Positions 22,968-30,909 of a DNA stretch of 39,769 nucleotides are shown here, piece by piece (position 1 is the stretch's first letter; each line of letters opens with the position of its first letter). The position numbers were made by a program, and so were the translations under genes. Below the pieces are notes generated by a model, which saw nothing but the letters and a program-made list of their open reading frames with translations, had not been told where the DNA came from and did no database searches. The DNA is from Gordonia araii NBRC 100433. Lineage in GTDB: Bacteria > Actinomycetota > Actinomycetes > Mycobacteriales > Mycobacteriaceae. Location of the stretch: the NCBI RefSeq assembly GCF_000241265.1, contig NZ_BAEE01000019.1:1-39769 (forward strand), given 5' to 3'.

Positions 22968-24270
22968 CCGCTTCGGCCGGCGCCGCCGCGGGGACCACGA
23001 TCGTGAACACCGGCGGACGGCGCGACGTCAGTTCCAGCCGGCCGCCGTCGGCCTCCACCAGAGCGCGAGCCAGCGACAGCCCGACGCCGGTGCCGGTCGA
23101 CACGCCGCCGGTGAATCCGCGGCGGAAGATCTTGTCGACGAGACCGTCGGGCACGCCCGGCCCCTCGTCGGTCACCGCGACGCGGAGCATGCCCGCCGAC
23201 TCCAGCGCGTCGATCGTCACCGTGGCCGTGCCGCGCCCGTGGTGCAGCGCGTTGTCGAGCAGCACCGCGAGCGACTCCCGCAGGCGGCTCGGCTGCGCCG
23301 TCCACGCCACCGCGGGTCCGGCGCGCCGGACGGTGACCACCTCGCGTTCGGCCGCGGCGAAGGCGGGCTCGAAGTCGGCCACCAGGGTCTCGACCATCTC
23401 CTCCGCGTCGACCGCTGCGGCCGGTGCGTCCTCGCTGATCCGTGACGCGACGACCATCTGGTCGAGTTCCCGGGTGAGCCGATCGACCTGGCTGGCGGCC
23501 GCCTCGGCCTCGGCCACGACGTTGGCATCGGGGTGCATCGCGAGTTCGTCGAGGCGCAGCTGGATGGCGGTCAGCCGGCTCCGCAGCTGATGCGACACCT
23601 CGCCGACGATCCCGCCCTCGCGGTCCAGGCGCGTGGCGATCTCGGTGTTGGCCGCGCCGAGGGCCCGCGACACCCGGTCCAGCTCGGGTATCCCGTACTC
23701 GGGCCATTCCGAGCGGAAGTCGCCGCGCGCCATCGCCGACGCCCGGTCGGCGACCCTGGTCAGCGGATCGGCGAGTCGCCGCGCCGTGACGGTCGCGACG
23801 GCGACACCCGCGCCGACCGACGCGACCACGACCGCTGCGACGATCGCGACCCCGACCCACTGGTCCCGGCGGACGTTGCTCATCGGAATCGCCAGCTCGA
23901 CCGTGCCCGCCTCGCCGAGGTTGATCGCGTCGGTGAACTCGCGGCCCTCGATCGGCTTGCCGAGCGTCGTCGTGACCAGCGGCCCCGTCTTGTCCGACGT
24001 GCCGGCCGGGATGTGGTGGGTGACGCGCAACTGTCCGCTTTCGGGGATGAGCAGTCCCAGCCGGGACGCGGTGAGCGCCGCCGCGTCGAGTTCGCCGCCC
24101 GGCCCCTCCATCTGGATCAGCTCGCTGGCGATGTGCTTGAGCCTCAGATCCAGGTCCTGGTGGGTGTTGTCGGCGACCCACCACCACGCGATGACCGAGA
24201 GCGGAATGCCGAGCAGGATCCCGACGATCAGCACCATGCCGATCATCGACGTGCGGATCCGCCTGCGCAT
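22939..24270 (-). CDS. Two-component sensor histidine kinase
   Basis: 443 residues. Two membrane helices (about 10-31 and 139-161) flank a sensor region of about 105 residues outside the membrane. A HAMP linker (162-215), then DHp domain with phospho-acceptor His227 (GEVSHQLRS), then HATPase_c with N box LLDNALHHG, G1 DEGPGVPDG and G2 GTGVGLSLARAL. All catalytic boxes are intact. It follows the response regulator gene by 39 bases and would phosphorylate it. The signal is unknown. The ATG at 24270 opens the RRRIRTSM basic start typical of membrane kinases. Confidence 0.92.
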   Translation of the reverse strand: MRRRIRTSMIGMVLIVGILLGIPLSVIAWWWVADNTHQDLDLRLKHIASELIQMEGPGGELDAAALTASRLGLLIPESGQLRVTHHIPAGTSDKTGPLVTTTLGKPIEGREFTDAINLGEAGTVELAIPMSNVRRDQWVGVAIVAAVVVASVGAGVAVATVTARRLADPLTRVADRASAMARGDFRSEWPEYGIPELDRVSRALGAANTEIATRLDREGGIVGEVSHQLRSRLTAIQLRLDELAMHPDANVVAEAEAAASQVDRLTRELDQMVVASRISEDAPAAAVDAEEMVETLVADFEPAFAAAEREVVTVRRAGPAVAWTAQPSRLRESLAVLLDNALHHGRGTATVTIDALESAGMLRVAVTDEGPGVPDGLVDKIFRRGFTGGVSTGTGVGLSLARALVEADGGRLELTSRRPPVFTIVVPAAAPAEAVRRDRVPHR

Positions 24271-24309
24271 CAGCGCCCCGAATCGATCGCGGGGCCGGCG
24301 GCCGGGTCG

Positions 24310-24987
24310 TCAAGCATCGAACCGGAAGCCCATGCCTCGCACGGTCACGATGTGCCGCGGCCGGTCGCCCGCATCGTCGCCGATCTTGCGGCGCAGCCAG
24401 GAAACATGCATGTCGAGGGTCTTCGACGACCGCAGATCGGCCGATCCCCACACCTCTGAGACCAGTTCCTCCCGGCTCACGACCTGCCCGGGCCGTTCCA
24501 TCAGGAACTGCAGCAGGTCGAACTCGCGGTTGGCCAGCACGACGTCCTCGCCGTCGACCAGGACGCGCCGCGCCCTGGTGTCGAGAGAGATGTCACCCCC
24601 GACGAGGACTTCGTCGGCCAGCATCGGCTTGCGGCGCAGCAGCGCGCGCACCCGGGCCAGCAGCTCCGCCAGTCGGAACGGTTTGCCGACGTAGTCGTCG
24701 GCGCCCGCGTCGAGGCCGACGACGAAATCCACCTCGTCGGTGCGCGCGGTGAGCATCAGGACCGGCAGGTCGGGACGGCGGGTGCGGAGCTCGCGGCACA
24801 CCTCCAGACCGTCCATCCGCGGCAGACCGAGGTCGAGGACGAGCAGTTCGAAACGCGGATCGACCGCCTGCTCGAGGGCGGTCACCCCGTCGTCGACGAC
24901 GACGCACCCGTATCCCTCGCGGGTCAGCGCCCGGGCCAGCGGCTCGGCGATCGCGGCGTCGTCCTCGGCGAGCAGCACCTCCGTCAT
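24310..24987 (-). CDS. OmpR/PhoB-family response regulator
   Basis: 225 residues. Receiver domain with acidic pocket EDD (8-10), phospho-acceptor Asp52 (VLDLGLP) and conserved Lys in VGKPFRLAELLARVRALLRR. The C-terminal winged helix has VLANREFDLLQFLMERPGQVVSREELVSEVWG and LDMHVSWLRRKIGDD...IVTVRGMGFRF. It would activate or repress genes on phosphorylation by the adjacent kinase. ATG 24987 overlaps the stop of the PH-domain gene by 4 bases, so this is a PH protein / regulator / kinase operon. The target genes are not evident. Confidence 0.94.
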   Translation of the reverse strand: MTEVLLAEDDAAIAEPLARALTREGYGCVVVDDGVTALEQAVDPRFELLVLDLGLPRMDGLEVCRELRTRRPDLPVLMLTARTDEVDFVVGLDAGADDYVGKPFRLAELLARVRALLRRKPMLADEVLVGGDISLDTRARRVLVDGEDVVLANREFDLLQFLMERPGQVVSREELVSEVWGSADLRSSKTLDMHVSWLRRKIGDDAGDRPRHIVTVRGMGFRFDA

Positions 24988-25499
24988 CGAACCTCCGGCA
25001 GGTCGTGGTCCTCGAGCACTTCCTCGTAGAGCAAGGCATGCACGCGCTCGACGTTGGGGATGTTGTGGAAGGTGAGCGGCTCGTCGGAGGCGGACTCGAT
25101 CACGAGCGTCCCGGTGCGCATCAGCCGATCCAGCAATCCGTGCCGGAACTCGACGGTGTTGATCCGCGACAGCGGGATGTCGATGCCCGACCGGGTCACG
25201 ATGCCGTTGCGGTAGATGACCCGCCGGTCGGTGATGACGAAGTGCGTGGTTGCCCACGACACCAGCGGCCGCAGAAAACACCAGAACAGGGCGAGTCCCC
25301 AGAAGACGCCGATGGCGATGAGCGCCGACATCCGCCCGGCGCCCGTCAACGTCGAACCGGTGACGATGCCGACGAGGATTCCCGCGATCAGCGTGGCGAT
25401 GGCGAAGGCAAGGAAGGCGGGCACCAGCAGCTTCCAGTGGGGGTGTCGATGCAGCACCACGGTCTCGCCGGGGGCCAGGTTCTCCTCGGGGTATCCCAT
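24984..25499 (-). CDS. PH-domain (bPH_2/YdbS-like) membrane protein
   Basis: 171 residues. GYPEENLAPGETVVLHRHPHWK leads into two membrane helices (about 25-47 and 58-78) and then a bacterial PH domain (THFVITDRRVIYRNGIVTRSGIDIPLSRINTVEFRHGLLDRLMRTGTLVIES). It matches Rv3278c by position and sequence type. Function is unknown; bPH_2 proteins are membrane-associated. The ATG at 25499 is chosen because TATGCT lies exactly 7 bases upstream on this strand; the in-frame ATG at 25511 is the alternative. It is coupled by ATGA overlap to the response regulator. Confidence 0.85.
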   Translation of the reverse strand: MGYPEENLAPGETVVLHRHPHWKLLVPAFLAFAIATLIAGILVGIVTGSTLTGAGRMSALIAIGVFWGLALFWCFLRPLVSWATTHFVITDRRVIYRNGIVTRSGIDIPLSRINTVEFRHGLLDRLMRTGTLVIESASDEPLTFHNIPNVERVHALLYEEVLEDHDLPEVR

Positions 25500-25506
25500 G
25501 CCGTCG

Positions 25507-25512
25507 AGCATA
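25507..25512 (-). promoter_or_regulatory. -10 element (TATGCT) for the PH-domain gene
   Basis: On the minus strand TATGCT is followed by 7 bases and the ATG at 25499. It is 9 bases from the opposing -10 element at 25522-25527, making a compact divergent promoter pair. Confidence 0.5.
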
Positions 25513-25521
25513 TGACGCGCC

Positions 25522-25527
25522 TAGACT
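25522..25527 (+). promoter_or_regulatory. -10 element (TAGACT) for the DUF6069 gene
   Basis: TAGACT is followed by 7 bases and the ATG at 25535, indicating a leaderless transcript. Confidence 0.6.
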
Positions 25528-25534
25528 GTGGCGC

Positions 25535-26119
25535 ATGAGCTACCGAGACCCGCGCGATCAGTTCCCCGGCACCCGCGCCTACACCCAGGCGAACCAGCAG
25601 CCCGGCCACCCGGGTCAGGGACAGGCGCAGCCGCAGTACGCGGAGTCCGGGCAGTGGGACCAACCGGACCAGCGTCCGCGCGCCCCGCGCGTGCCGGCGC
25701 CGACCCTCAACCCCCTGCTGTTCGCCGGCGGCGTGGTCATGACCGGTGTCGTCGTCGCCCTCGCCGTGTGGCTGGTGGCGTGGATCATGCGCACCGTCGC
25801 CAACCGCGTCAACGAGACCCAGACCCTGGGCGTGTGGAACCCGCTGGAACAGAGCGAGCTGTGGTTCGCCCTGGTCGGCTTCCTGTGCGCCCTGCTGGCG
25901 GCCGGCCTCTGGTACGTCCTGCAGGTCGTCACCCCGGCACCCGCCTCTTTCTTCCGCTGGATCGTCGGCCTGCTGGTCGTCGCCGCGGTACTCGTCCCGA
26001 TCCTGCTCGCCACCAGCGACCTGGTCGCCGGGATCTGCACGGCGCTGGTGCACCTGGTGATCGGCCTGCCGATCCTGGCGCTGATCCCGATGGTCGGGCG
26101 CCAGTCGATGCAGCGCTGA
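25535..26119 (+). CDS. DUF6069-like four-helix membrane protein
   Basis: 194 residues. A Gln/Pro-rich polar N-terminus (1-58) precedes four membrane segments (about 63-86, 108-130, 138-158 and 162-184), with LEQSELWFALVGFLCALLAAGL and FRWIVGLLVVAAVLVPIL among them. The pattern matches the actinobacterial DUF6069 family, whose function is unknown. The ATG is defined by a -10 box 7 bases upstream, overlapping the divergent PH-gene promoter. The stop is followed at once by a three-unit 21-bp repeat and then the convergent birA. Confidence 0.75.
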   Translation: MSYRDPRDQFPGTRAYTQANQQPGHPGQGQAQPQYAESGQWDQPDQRPRAPRVPAPTLNPLLFAGGVVMTGVVVALAVWLVAWIMRTVANRVNETQTLGVWNPLEQSELWFALVGFLCALLAAGLWYVLQVVTPAPASFFRWIVGLLVVAAVLVPILLATSDLVAGICTALVHLVIGLPILALIPMVGRQSMQR

Positions 26120-26120
26120 G

Positions 26121-26183
26121 CCGCCGACCGTGCCCAGAATCCCGCCGACCGTGCCCAGAATCCCGCCGACCGTGCCCAGATTC
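26121..26183. repeat. 21-bp tandem repeat array C (three units)
   Basis: Three exact-length units start at 26121, 26142 and 26163, with core CCGACCGTGCCCAGAATC; the third has one base change, and a degenerate TCGCCGAGC follows. It sits between the convergent DUF6069 and birA genes. It shares only GTGCCCA with arrays A and B, so it is a separate repeat type. Confidence 0.88.
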
Positions 26184-26197
26184 TCGCCGAGCGGGTC

Positions 26198-26968
26198 TTA
26201 GCTCTGCGGGTGCGTCCGCAAGTGGGTGACGTCGCCCGCGGCGACCGCCGACGTCGCACCGCCATCGGCCGCGACGAGCAGACGGCCCTGGGCATCGACG
26301 TCCACGGCGGTCCCGACCAGCTCTGCATCCCCGGGCAGCGCGAGCTTCACCCGCTGCCCGAGGGTCACGCACTTCCGCCGGTATTCCTGCGCCAGCTCGT
26401 CGATCCGCGACGGCCACATCGACAGCTCGACGTCGAGCTCCCGCAGGATGTCGACCGCCAGCTCGTCGTCGTCGATCGCCCTTCCCGACTCCACGAACAC
26501 CGACGTCGCGGTCGGCACCGGCAGTTGGTCGGCGGTCATCGACGTGTTCACGCCGATGCCGATGACGGCCTGGCCGTTCGCGTACTCCGACAGCACGCCC
26601 GCGACCTTGCGCTCGCCGATCAGCACGTCGTTGGGCCACTTCACGCCCGGCGCGGCGTCGAACATGATCGTGCGCGCCAGCGCATCGGCGACGGCTACCC
26701 CGGCCAGCAGGGAAAGCCAGCCCATCGCCGACGTCGCCTCACCGACGTCGACCCCCACCGAGAAGGTGAGCGCCCCGGCGGGCCCCGTCGTCCATTCGCG
26801 GTCGTGCCGCCCGCGGCCCGCGGTCTGGTTGCGCGCGATGAGCACGCGCCCGTCGATGCTGCCCGCCGCGGCGGCAGCGGCGAGATCGGCATTCGTCGAG
26901 CCGGTGGACGTCACGACGTCCACCTGGCGCCACCGCGTCCCGGCGAGTTGCTCGATGTGTCCCGACAT
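26198..26968 (-). CDS. birA: Biotin--[acetyl-CoA-carboxylase] ligase BirA
   Basis: 256 residues with only the catalytic and C-terminal domains, without the DNA-binding HTH of the E. coli protein, as in mycobacteria. Motifs: [10 protein letters not shown], biotinyl-AMP loop [32 protein letters not shown] with the catalytic Lys, and GIGVNTS. It attaches biotin to the lysine of the biotin carboxyl carrier domain, here AccA3 encoded 5.5 kb away. ATG 26968 lies 7 bases after a TAGAGT box on its strand. It is divergent from accD5, as in mycobacteria (Rv3279c/Rv3280). Confidence 0.94.
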   Translation of the reverse strand: MSGHIEQLAGTRWRQVDVVTSTGSTNADLAAAAAAGSIDGRVLIARNQTAGRGRHDREWTTGPAGALTFSVGVDVGEATSAMGWLSLLAGVAVADALARTIMFDAAPGVKWPNDVLIGERKVAGVLSEYANGQAVIGIGVNTSMTADQLPVPTATSVFVESGRAIDDDELAVDILRELDVELSMWPSRIDELAQEYRRKCVTLGQRVKLALPGDAELVGTAVDVDAQGRLLVAADGGATSAVAAGDVTHLRTHPQS

Positions 26969-26975
26969 GCCGCCA

Positions 26976-26981
26976 ACTCTA
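26976..26981 (-). promoter_or_regulatory. -10 element (TAGAGT) for leaderless birA
   Basis: TAGAGT on the minus strand, then 7 bases, then the birA ATG. Confidence 0.55.
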
Positions 26982-27031
26982 TGCGGAAACCCCCTCGCCG
27001 GGGGTGCTGGCGCGGGTAACCGGCCGCTGGA

Positions 27032-27037
27032 TAGCAT
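27032..27037 (+). promoter_or_regulatory. -10 element (TAGCAT) for accD5
   Basis: TAGCAT is followed by 8 bases and the accD5 ATG at 27046; no ribosome-binding sequence lies between. Confidence 0.5.
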
Positions 27038-27045
27038 CAATGCCC

Positions 27046-28668
27046 ATGACCACCGCATCGCAGGACTCGTCGACTCCCGACATCCACACGACCGCCGGCA
27101 AGCTCGCGGATCTGCGCAATCGACTCGACGAGGCCAAGCACCCCGTCGGTGAAGCGGCCATCGAGAAGGTCCACGCCAAGAACAAGCTGACCGCCCGCGA
27201 ACGCATCACCCACCTGCTCGACGAGGGGTCGTTCGTCGAGATCGACGCCCTCGCCAGGCACCGGTCCACCAACTTCGGCCTCGGCGAGAACCGTCCGCTC
27301 GGCGACGGCGTCGTCACCGGCTACGGCACCATCGACGGTCGCGAGGTGTGCGTCTTCTCGCAGGACTTCACCGTGTTCGGCGGCAGCCTCGGCGAGGTGT
27401 ACGGCGAGAAGATCGTGAAGGTCATGGACCTGGCGCTCAAGACCGGCCGCCCGCTGATCGGCATCAACGACGGCGCGGGCGCGCGCATCCAGGAAGGCGT
27501 TGTCTCGCTCGCGCTCTACGGCGAGATCTTCCACCGCAACGTGCGCAACTCGGGCGTCATCCCGCAGATCTCGCTGATCATGGGTGCGGCCGCCGGCGGC
27601 CACGTCTACTCCCCCGCGCTCACCGACTTCGTCGTGATGGTCGATCAGACCAGCCAAATGTTCGTCACCGGCCCCGACGTCATCAAGACCGTCACCGGCG
27701 AGGACGTCACCATGGAGGATCTGGGCGGCGCCCACACCCACATGGTCCGCTCGGGAGCGGCGCACTACGTCGCCCACGACGAGGAAGACGCCCTGGAATA
27801 CGTCAAAGAGCTGCTCTCCTATCTGCCCAGCAACAACCGGGCCGAGGCACCTCGTCTGGACGTGCCGCCGACGGTCGGGTCGATCGAGGACAACCTCACG
27901 CCCGAGGACCTCGAACTCGACACGCTGATCCCCGACTCGGCCAACCAGCCCTACGACATGCACGAGGTCATCCGGCGCATCCTCGACGACGACGAGTTCC
28001 TCGAAGTCCAGGCCGAGCGGGCGATGAACGTCATCGTCGGTTTCGGGCGCGTCGACGGCATCAGCGTCGGAATCGTCGCCAACCAGCCGACGCAGTTCGC
28101 CGGCTGTCTGGACATCGACGCCTCGGAAAAGGCCGCCCGGTTCGTGCGCACCTGCGACGCGTTCAACGTGCCGATCGTGACCCTGGTCGACGTCCCCGGC
28201 TTCCTGCCCGGCACCGACCAGGAGTACAACGGCATCATCCGCCGCGGCGCCAAGCTCCTCTACGCCTACGGCGAGGCCACGGTCGGCAAGATCACGATCA
28301 TCACCCGCAAGGCCTACGGCGGCGCCTACGACGTCATGGGTTCCAAGCACATGGGCGCCGACGTGAACCTGGCATGGCCGACCGCGCAGATCGCCGTCAT
28401 GGGCGCCTCGGGCGCCGTCGGCTTCGTCTACCGCAAGGAGATCAAGGAGGCGAAGGCCAACGGCGACGACGTGGACGCCCTGATGCTCAAGCTCCAGGAG
28501 GAGTACGAGGACACCCTCGTCAACCCGTACGTGGCCGCCGAGCGGGGCTATGTCGACGCCGTCATCCCGCCCAGCCACACCCGTGGACAGATCGCCAGCG
28601 CGCTGCGCCTCCTCGAGCGCAAGGTCGTGCCGGTACCGCAACGCAAGCATGGGAACATTCCGCTATGA
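27046..28668 (+). CDS. accD5: Acyl-CoA (propionyl-CoA) carboxylase beta subunit AccD5
   Basis: 540 residues, a full-length carboxyltransferase of the crotonase-like superfamily. Motifs include [52 protein letters not shown], the acyl-CoA oxyanion site [22 protein letters not shown], and the biotin-site block [36 protein letters not shown]. It transfers CO2 from carboxybiotin on AccA3 to acyl-CoA, chiefly propionyl-CoA, making methylmalonyl-CoA for methyl-branched lipids. The ATG is set by a -10 box 8 bases upstream. The stop overlaps accE5 by 4 bases. Confidence 0.96.
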   Translation: MTTASQDSSTPDIHTTAGKLADLRNRLDEAKHPVGEAAIEKVHAKNKLTARERITHLLDEGSFVEIDALARHRSTNFGLGENRPLGDGVVTGYGTIDGREVCVFSQDFTVFGGSLGEVYGEKIVKVMDLALKTGRPLIGINDGAGARIQEGVVSLALYGEIFHRNVRNSGVIPQISLIMGAAAGGHVYSPALTDFVVMVDQTSQMFVTGPDVIKTVTGEDVTMEDLGGAHTHMVRSGAAHYVAHDEEDALEYVKELLSYLPSNNRAEAPRLDVPPTVGSIEDNLTPEDLELDTLIPDSANQPYDMHEVIRRILDDDEFLEVQAERAMNVIVGFGRVDGISVGIVANQPTQFAGCLDIDASEKAARFVRTCDAFNVPIVTLVDVPGFLPGTDQEYNGIIRRGAKLLYAYGEATVGKITIITRKAYGGAYDVMGSKHMGADVNLAWPTAQIAVMGASGAVGFVYRKEIKEAKANGDDVDALMLKLQEEYEDTLVNPYVAAERGYVDAVIPPSHTRGQIASALRLLERKVVPVPQRKHGNIPL

Positions 28669-28913
28669 GCAACGCCGAGAACGCTGACACCGGGTCGGAT
28701 CGCACCGACAAGCCGAAGCCGCCGTTCGTGAAGGTCGTGAAGGGCAACCCCGACCCGACGCAGGTCGCGGCGATCACCGCGGTCATCGCCGCGCGGGCCA
28801 GCGCGGCGCCGTCCACCCGGCGCGAGCCGCGCAACGACTGGGGCCGGCCGGTGGACCGGCTGCGCCCGCGCTGGGCCAGCGCCACGAGCTTCTATCGGCA
28901 CGTCGGCTGGTGA
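28665..28913 (+). CDS. accE5: Acyl-CoA carboxylase epsilon subunit AccE5
   Basis: 82 residues. [28 protein letters not shown] is the conserved epsilon block, and [27 protein letters not shown] the conserved C-terminus. Epsilon subunits hold the alpha and beta subunits together and raise activity. It is short compared with the M. tuberculosis AccE5, lacking its long disordered N-terminus. ATG 28665 overlaps the accD5 stop (ATGA), and its own stop overlaps the maf start (GTGA). Confidence 0.9.
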   Translation: MSNAENADTGSDRTDKPKPPFVKVVKGNPDPTQVAAITAVIAARASAAPSTRREPRNDWGRPVDRLRPRWASATSFYRHVGW

Positions 28914-29542
28914 CCGCGCCCGACCTCATTCTGGGCTCGGCCTCGCCGGCCCGTCTGCGCATCCTGCGCCAAGCGGGGGTCGACCCGGATGTCCTGGTCC
29001 CCGATATCGACGAGGACGCCCTCGTCGCCGAACTCGCCGCCGCGCCGCCGGCCGAGATCGTCACCCGACTGGCCACCGCCAAGGCGGATGCGCTGGTCGC
29101 CAGGATCGACTCTGCCGACGCCGTACTCCTCACCTGCGATTCGATGCTGCACATCGACGGCGAGCTGGTCGGCAAACCGCATACGCCCGAGGTCGCCAAG
29201 CAGCGGTGGGCGCAGATGTCGGGCAAGTCGGCGATGCTGCTGACCGGTCACTGCGTCACCCGCTTCGGCGCGGACGGGCCGGTCGCGCAGGCCACCGACA
29301 GCGAGGCGACCGAGATCCGGTTCGCCGAGGTCGACGCCGCCACCGTCGACGCCTACGTCGCGACCGGTGAGCCGCTCGCGGTCGCCGGGTCGTTCACCCT
29401 CGACGGCCTCGGCGGGTGGTTCGTCAACGGCATCGACGGCGACCCGTCCTCAGTCATCGGCATCAGCCTGCCGCTCACCCGCCGGCTGCTCGCCCGCGTC
29501 GGCGTGGATGTCACCACGCTGTGGTCCGCGGTGTCGCGGTAG
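28910..29542 (+). CDS. maf: Maf-family nucleotide pyrophosphatase
   Basis: 210 residues. LILGSASPARLRILRQAGVDPDVLVPDIDED is the canonical Maf start, followed by ADAVLLTCDSMLHIDGELVGKP with the catalytic Asp, and GSFTLDGLGGWFVNGIDGDPSSVIGISLPLTRRLL. Maf enzymes hydrolyse dTTP/UTP or modified nucleotides to the monophosphate. Start GTG 28910 overlaps the accE5 stop by 4 bases. The position in the accD5-accE5-maf-sseA run is the mycobacterial one (Rv3282). Confidence 0.94.
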   Translation: MTAPDLILGSASPARLRILRQAGVDPDVLVPDIDEDALVAELAAAPPAEIVTRLATAKADALVARIDSADAVLLTCDSMLHIDGELVGKPHTPEVAKQRWAQMSGKSAMLLTGHCVTRFGADGPVAQATDSEATEIRFAEVDAATVDAYVATGEPLAVAGSFTLDGLGGWFVNGIDGDPSSVIGISLPLTRRLLARVGVDVTTLWSAVSR

Positions 29543-29584
29543 TCTCGCAGCACGGCCACCGCACGCTATGAAAGGCTCCCCACA

Positions 29585-30490
29585 ATGGGTGTTGAGAACG
29601 ACCCGAATCCGGCTTTCGCCGACTACGCGCATCCGGAGCGTCTGGTCAGCACGGCATGGCTCGCCGCGAAGCTCGGATCGCCGGGGCTCAAGGTCGTCGA
29701 ATCCGACGAGGACATCCTCCTCTACGACATCGGCCACATCCCGACCGCACAGAAGATCGACTGGCACCTGCATCTCAACGACCCGGTCACCCGCGACTAC
29801 ATCGACGGCGAGCAGTTCGCCGAGCTGATGCGCTCCAAAGGCATCAACCGCGACGACACCGTGGTGATCTACGGCGACAAGAGCAACTGGTGGGCCGCCT
29901 ACGCGCTCTGGGTGTTCACGCTGTTCGGCCATCCCGACGTGCGCCTGCTCGATGGGGGGCGCGACGCGTGGTTCGCCGAGGACCGGGACACCTCCTTCGA
30001 CGTCCCGGAGTATCCGCGCAGCGACTACCCGGTGGTTCAGCGCGACGACGCGACGATCCGCGCCTACGCCGACGAGGTGCTCGCGGCACTCGGCGAGGAG
30101 CCGCTCATCGACGTGCGCTCCCCGCAGGAGTACACCGGCGAACGCACCCACATGCCCGACTACCCGGAGGAGGGGGCGTTGCGCGGCGGGCACATTCCCA
30201 CCGCGGTCTCGATCCCGTGGGCCAAGGCCGCGGCGTCCGACGGCCGGTTCCGCTCCCGCGCCGAGCTCGACGACATCTACGGCGGCTTCGATCCGAAGAC
30301 GCCGACCATCGCCTACTGCCGGATCGGCGAGCGCTCCAGCCACACCTGGTTCGTCCTGACCCACCTGCTCGGCTTCGACAAGGTCCGCAACTACGACGGG
30401 TCCTGGACCGAATGGGGCAACCGGGTGCGGGTTCCCATCGCGGTCGGCGAGGACCCGGGGAGCATCGGAAGCGGATCCGGCGCGGCATGA
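29585..30490 (+). CDS. sseA: Thiosulfate sulfurtransferase (rhodanese) SseA
   Basis: 301 residues, two rhodanese domains: an inactive N-terminal one (about 20-145) and a catalytic C-terminal one (about 155-285) with active-site loop CRIGERS, Cys245 being the persulfide carrier. [13 protein letters not shown] and [14 protein letters not shown] are also typical. It moves sulfane sulfur and is coupled by ATGA overlap to a SufE-like gene, suggesting a role in sulfur transfer. The ATG at 29585 has AAAGG with a suitable spacer. The position matches Rv3283. Confidence 0.93.
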   Translation: MGVENDPNPAFADYAHPERLVSTAWLAAKLGSPGLKVVESDEDILLYDIGHIPTAQKIDWHLHLNDPVTRDYIDGEQFAELMRSKGINRDDTVVIYGDKSNWWAAYALWVFTLFGHPDVRLLDGGRDAWFAEDRDTSFDVPEYPRSDYPVVQRDDATIRAYADEVLAALGEEPLIDVRSPQEYTGERTHMPDYPEEGALRGGHIPTAVSIPWAKAAASDGRFRSRAELDDIYGGFDPKTPTIAYCRIGERSSHTWFVLTHLLGFDKVRNYDGSWTEWGNRVRVPIAVGEDPGSIGSGSGAA

Positions 30491-30909
30491 CCGATCTACC
30501 CGCACCGCTGGCCGAGATCGTCGACGATTTCGCCGCTCTCGGCGACGCCGACAAGGCGACGTTGCTCCTGGAGTTCGCCGACGAACTCCCACCGCTGCCC
30601 GATCACCTCGAACCCGAGGCGATGGAGCCGGTGCCCGAATGCCAATCGCCGATCTTCCTCTCGGTCGACGCATCCGATCCGTCATCGGTGCGCCTGTTCT
30701 TCAGCGCCCCGCGCGAAGCGCCTACGACACGCGGTTTCGCCGCCATCCTGCACCAGGGGCTCGACGGGCAGCCCGCGGCCGACATCGCCGCCGTGCCCGT
30801 CGACTTCGGGTACGAACTCGGACTCGCGTCGGTGGTCTCGCCGCTGCGGCTGCGGGGGCTGGCCTTGATGCTCGGTCGCATCAAGGCCGCCATCGCGCGA
30901 AGCGGGTAG
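30487..30909 (+). CDS. SufE-like sulfur acceptor protein
   Basis: 140 residues. [31 protein letters not shown] is the SufE N-terminal block. Cys52 in [12 protein letters not shown] is the sulfur-accepting cysteine, and [24 protein letters not shown] and [19 protein letters not shown] complete the fold. SufE proteins accept sulfur from a desulfurase; pairing with SseA suggests transfer between the two. Starts inside the sseA stop (ATGA). Its stop is directly followed, with no gap, by the ATG of the condensation-domain gene. The position matches Rv3284. Confidence 0.92.
   Translation: MTDLPAPLAEIVDDFAALGDADKATLLLEFADELPPLPDHLEPEAMEPVPECQSPIFLSVDASDPSSVRLFFSAPREAPTTRGFAAILHQGLDGQPAADIAAVPVDFGYELGLASVVSPLRLRGLALMLGRIKAAIARSG

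Noticed and set aside
22939..24270. Histidine kinase H box with Arg in place of Pro (HQLRSRL) as a sign of inactivity
   Set aside because: To my knowledge this variant occurs in other actinobacterial kinases; His227 and the N, G1 and G2 boxes are intact.
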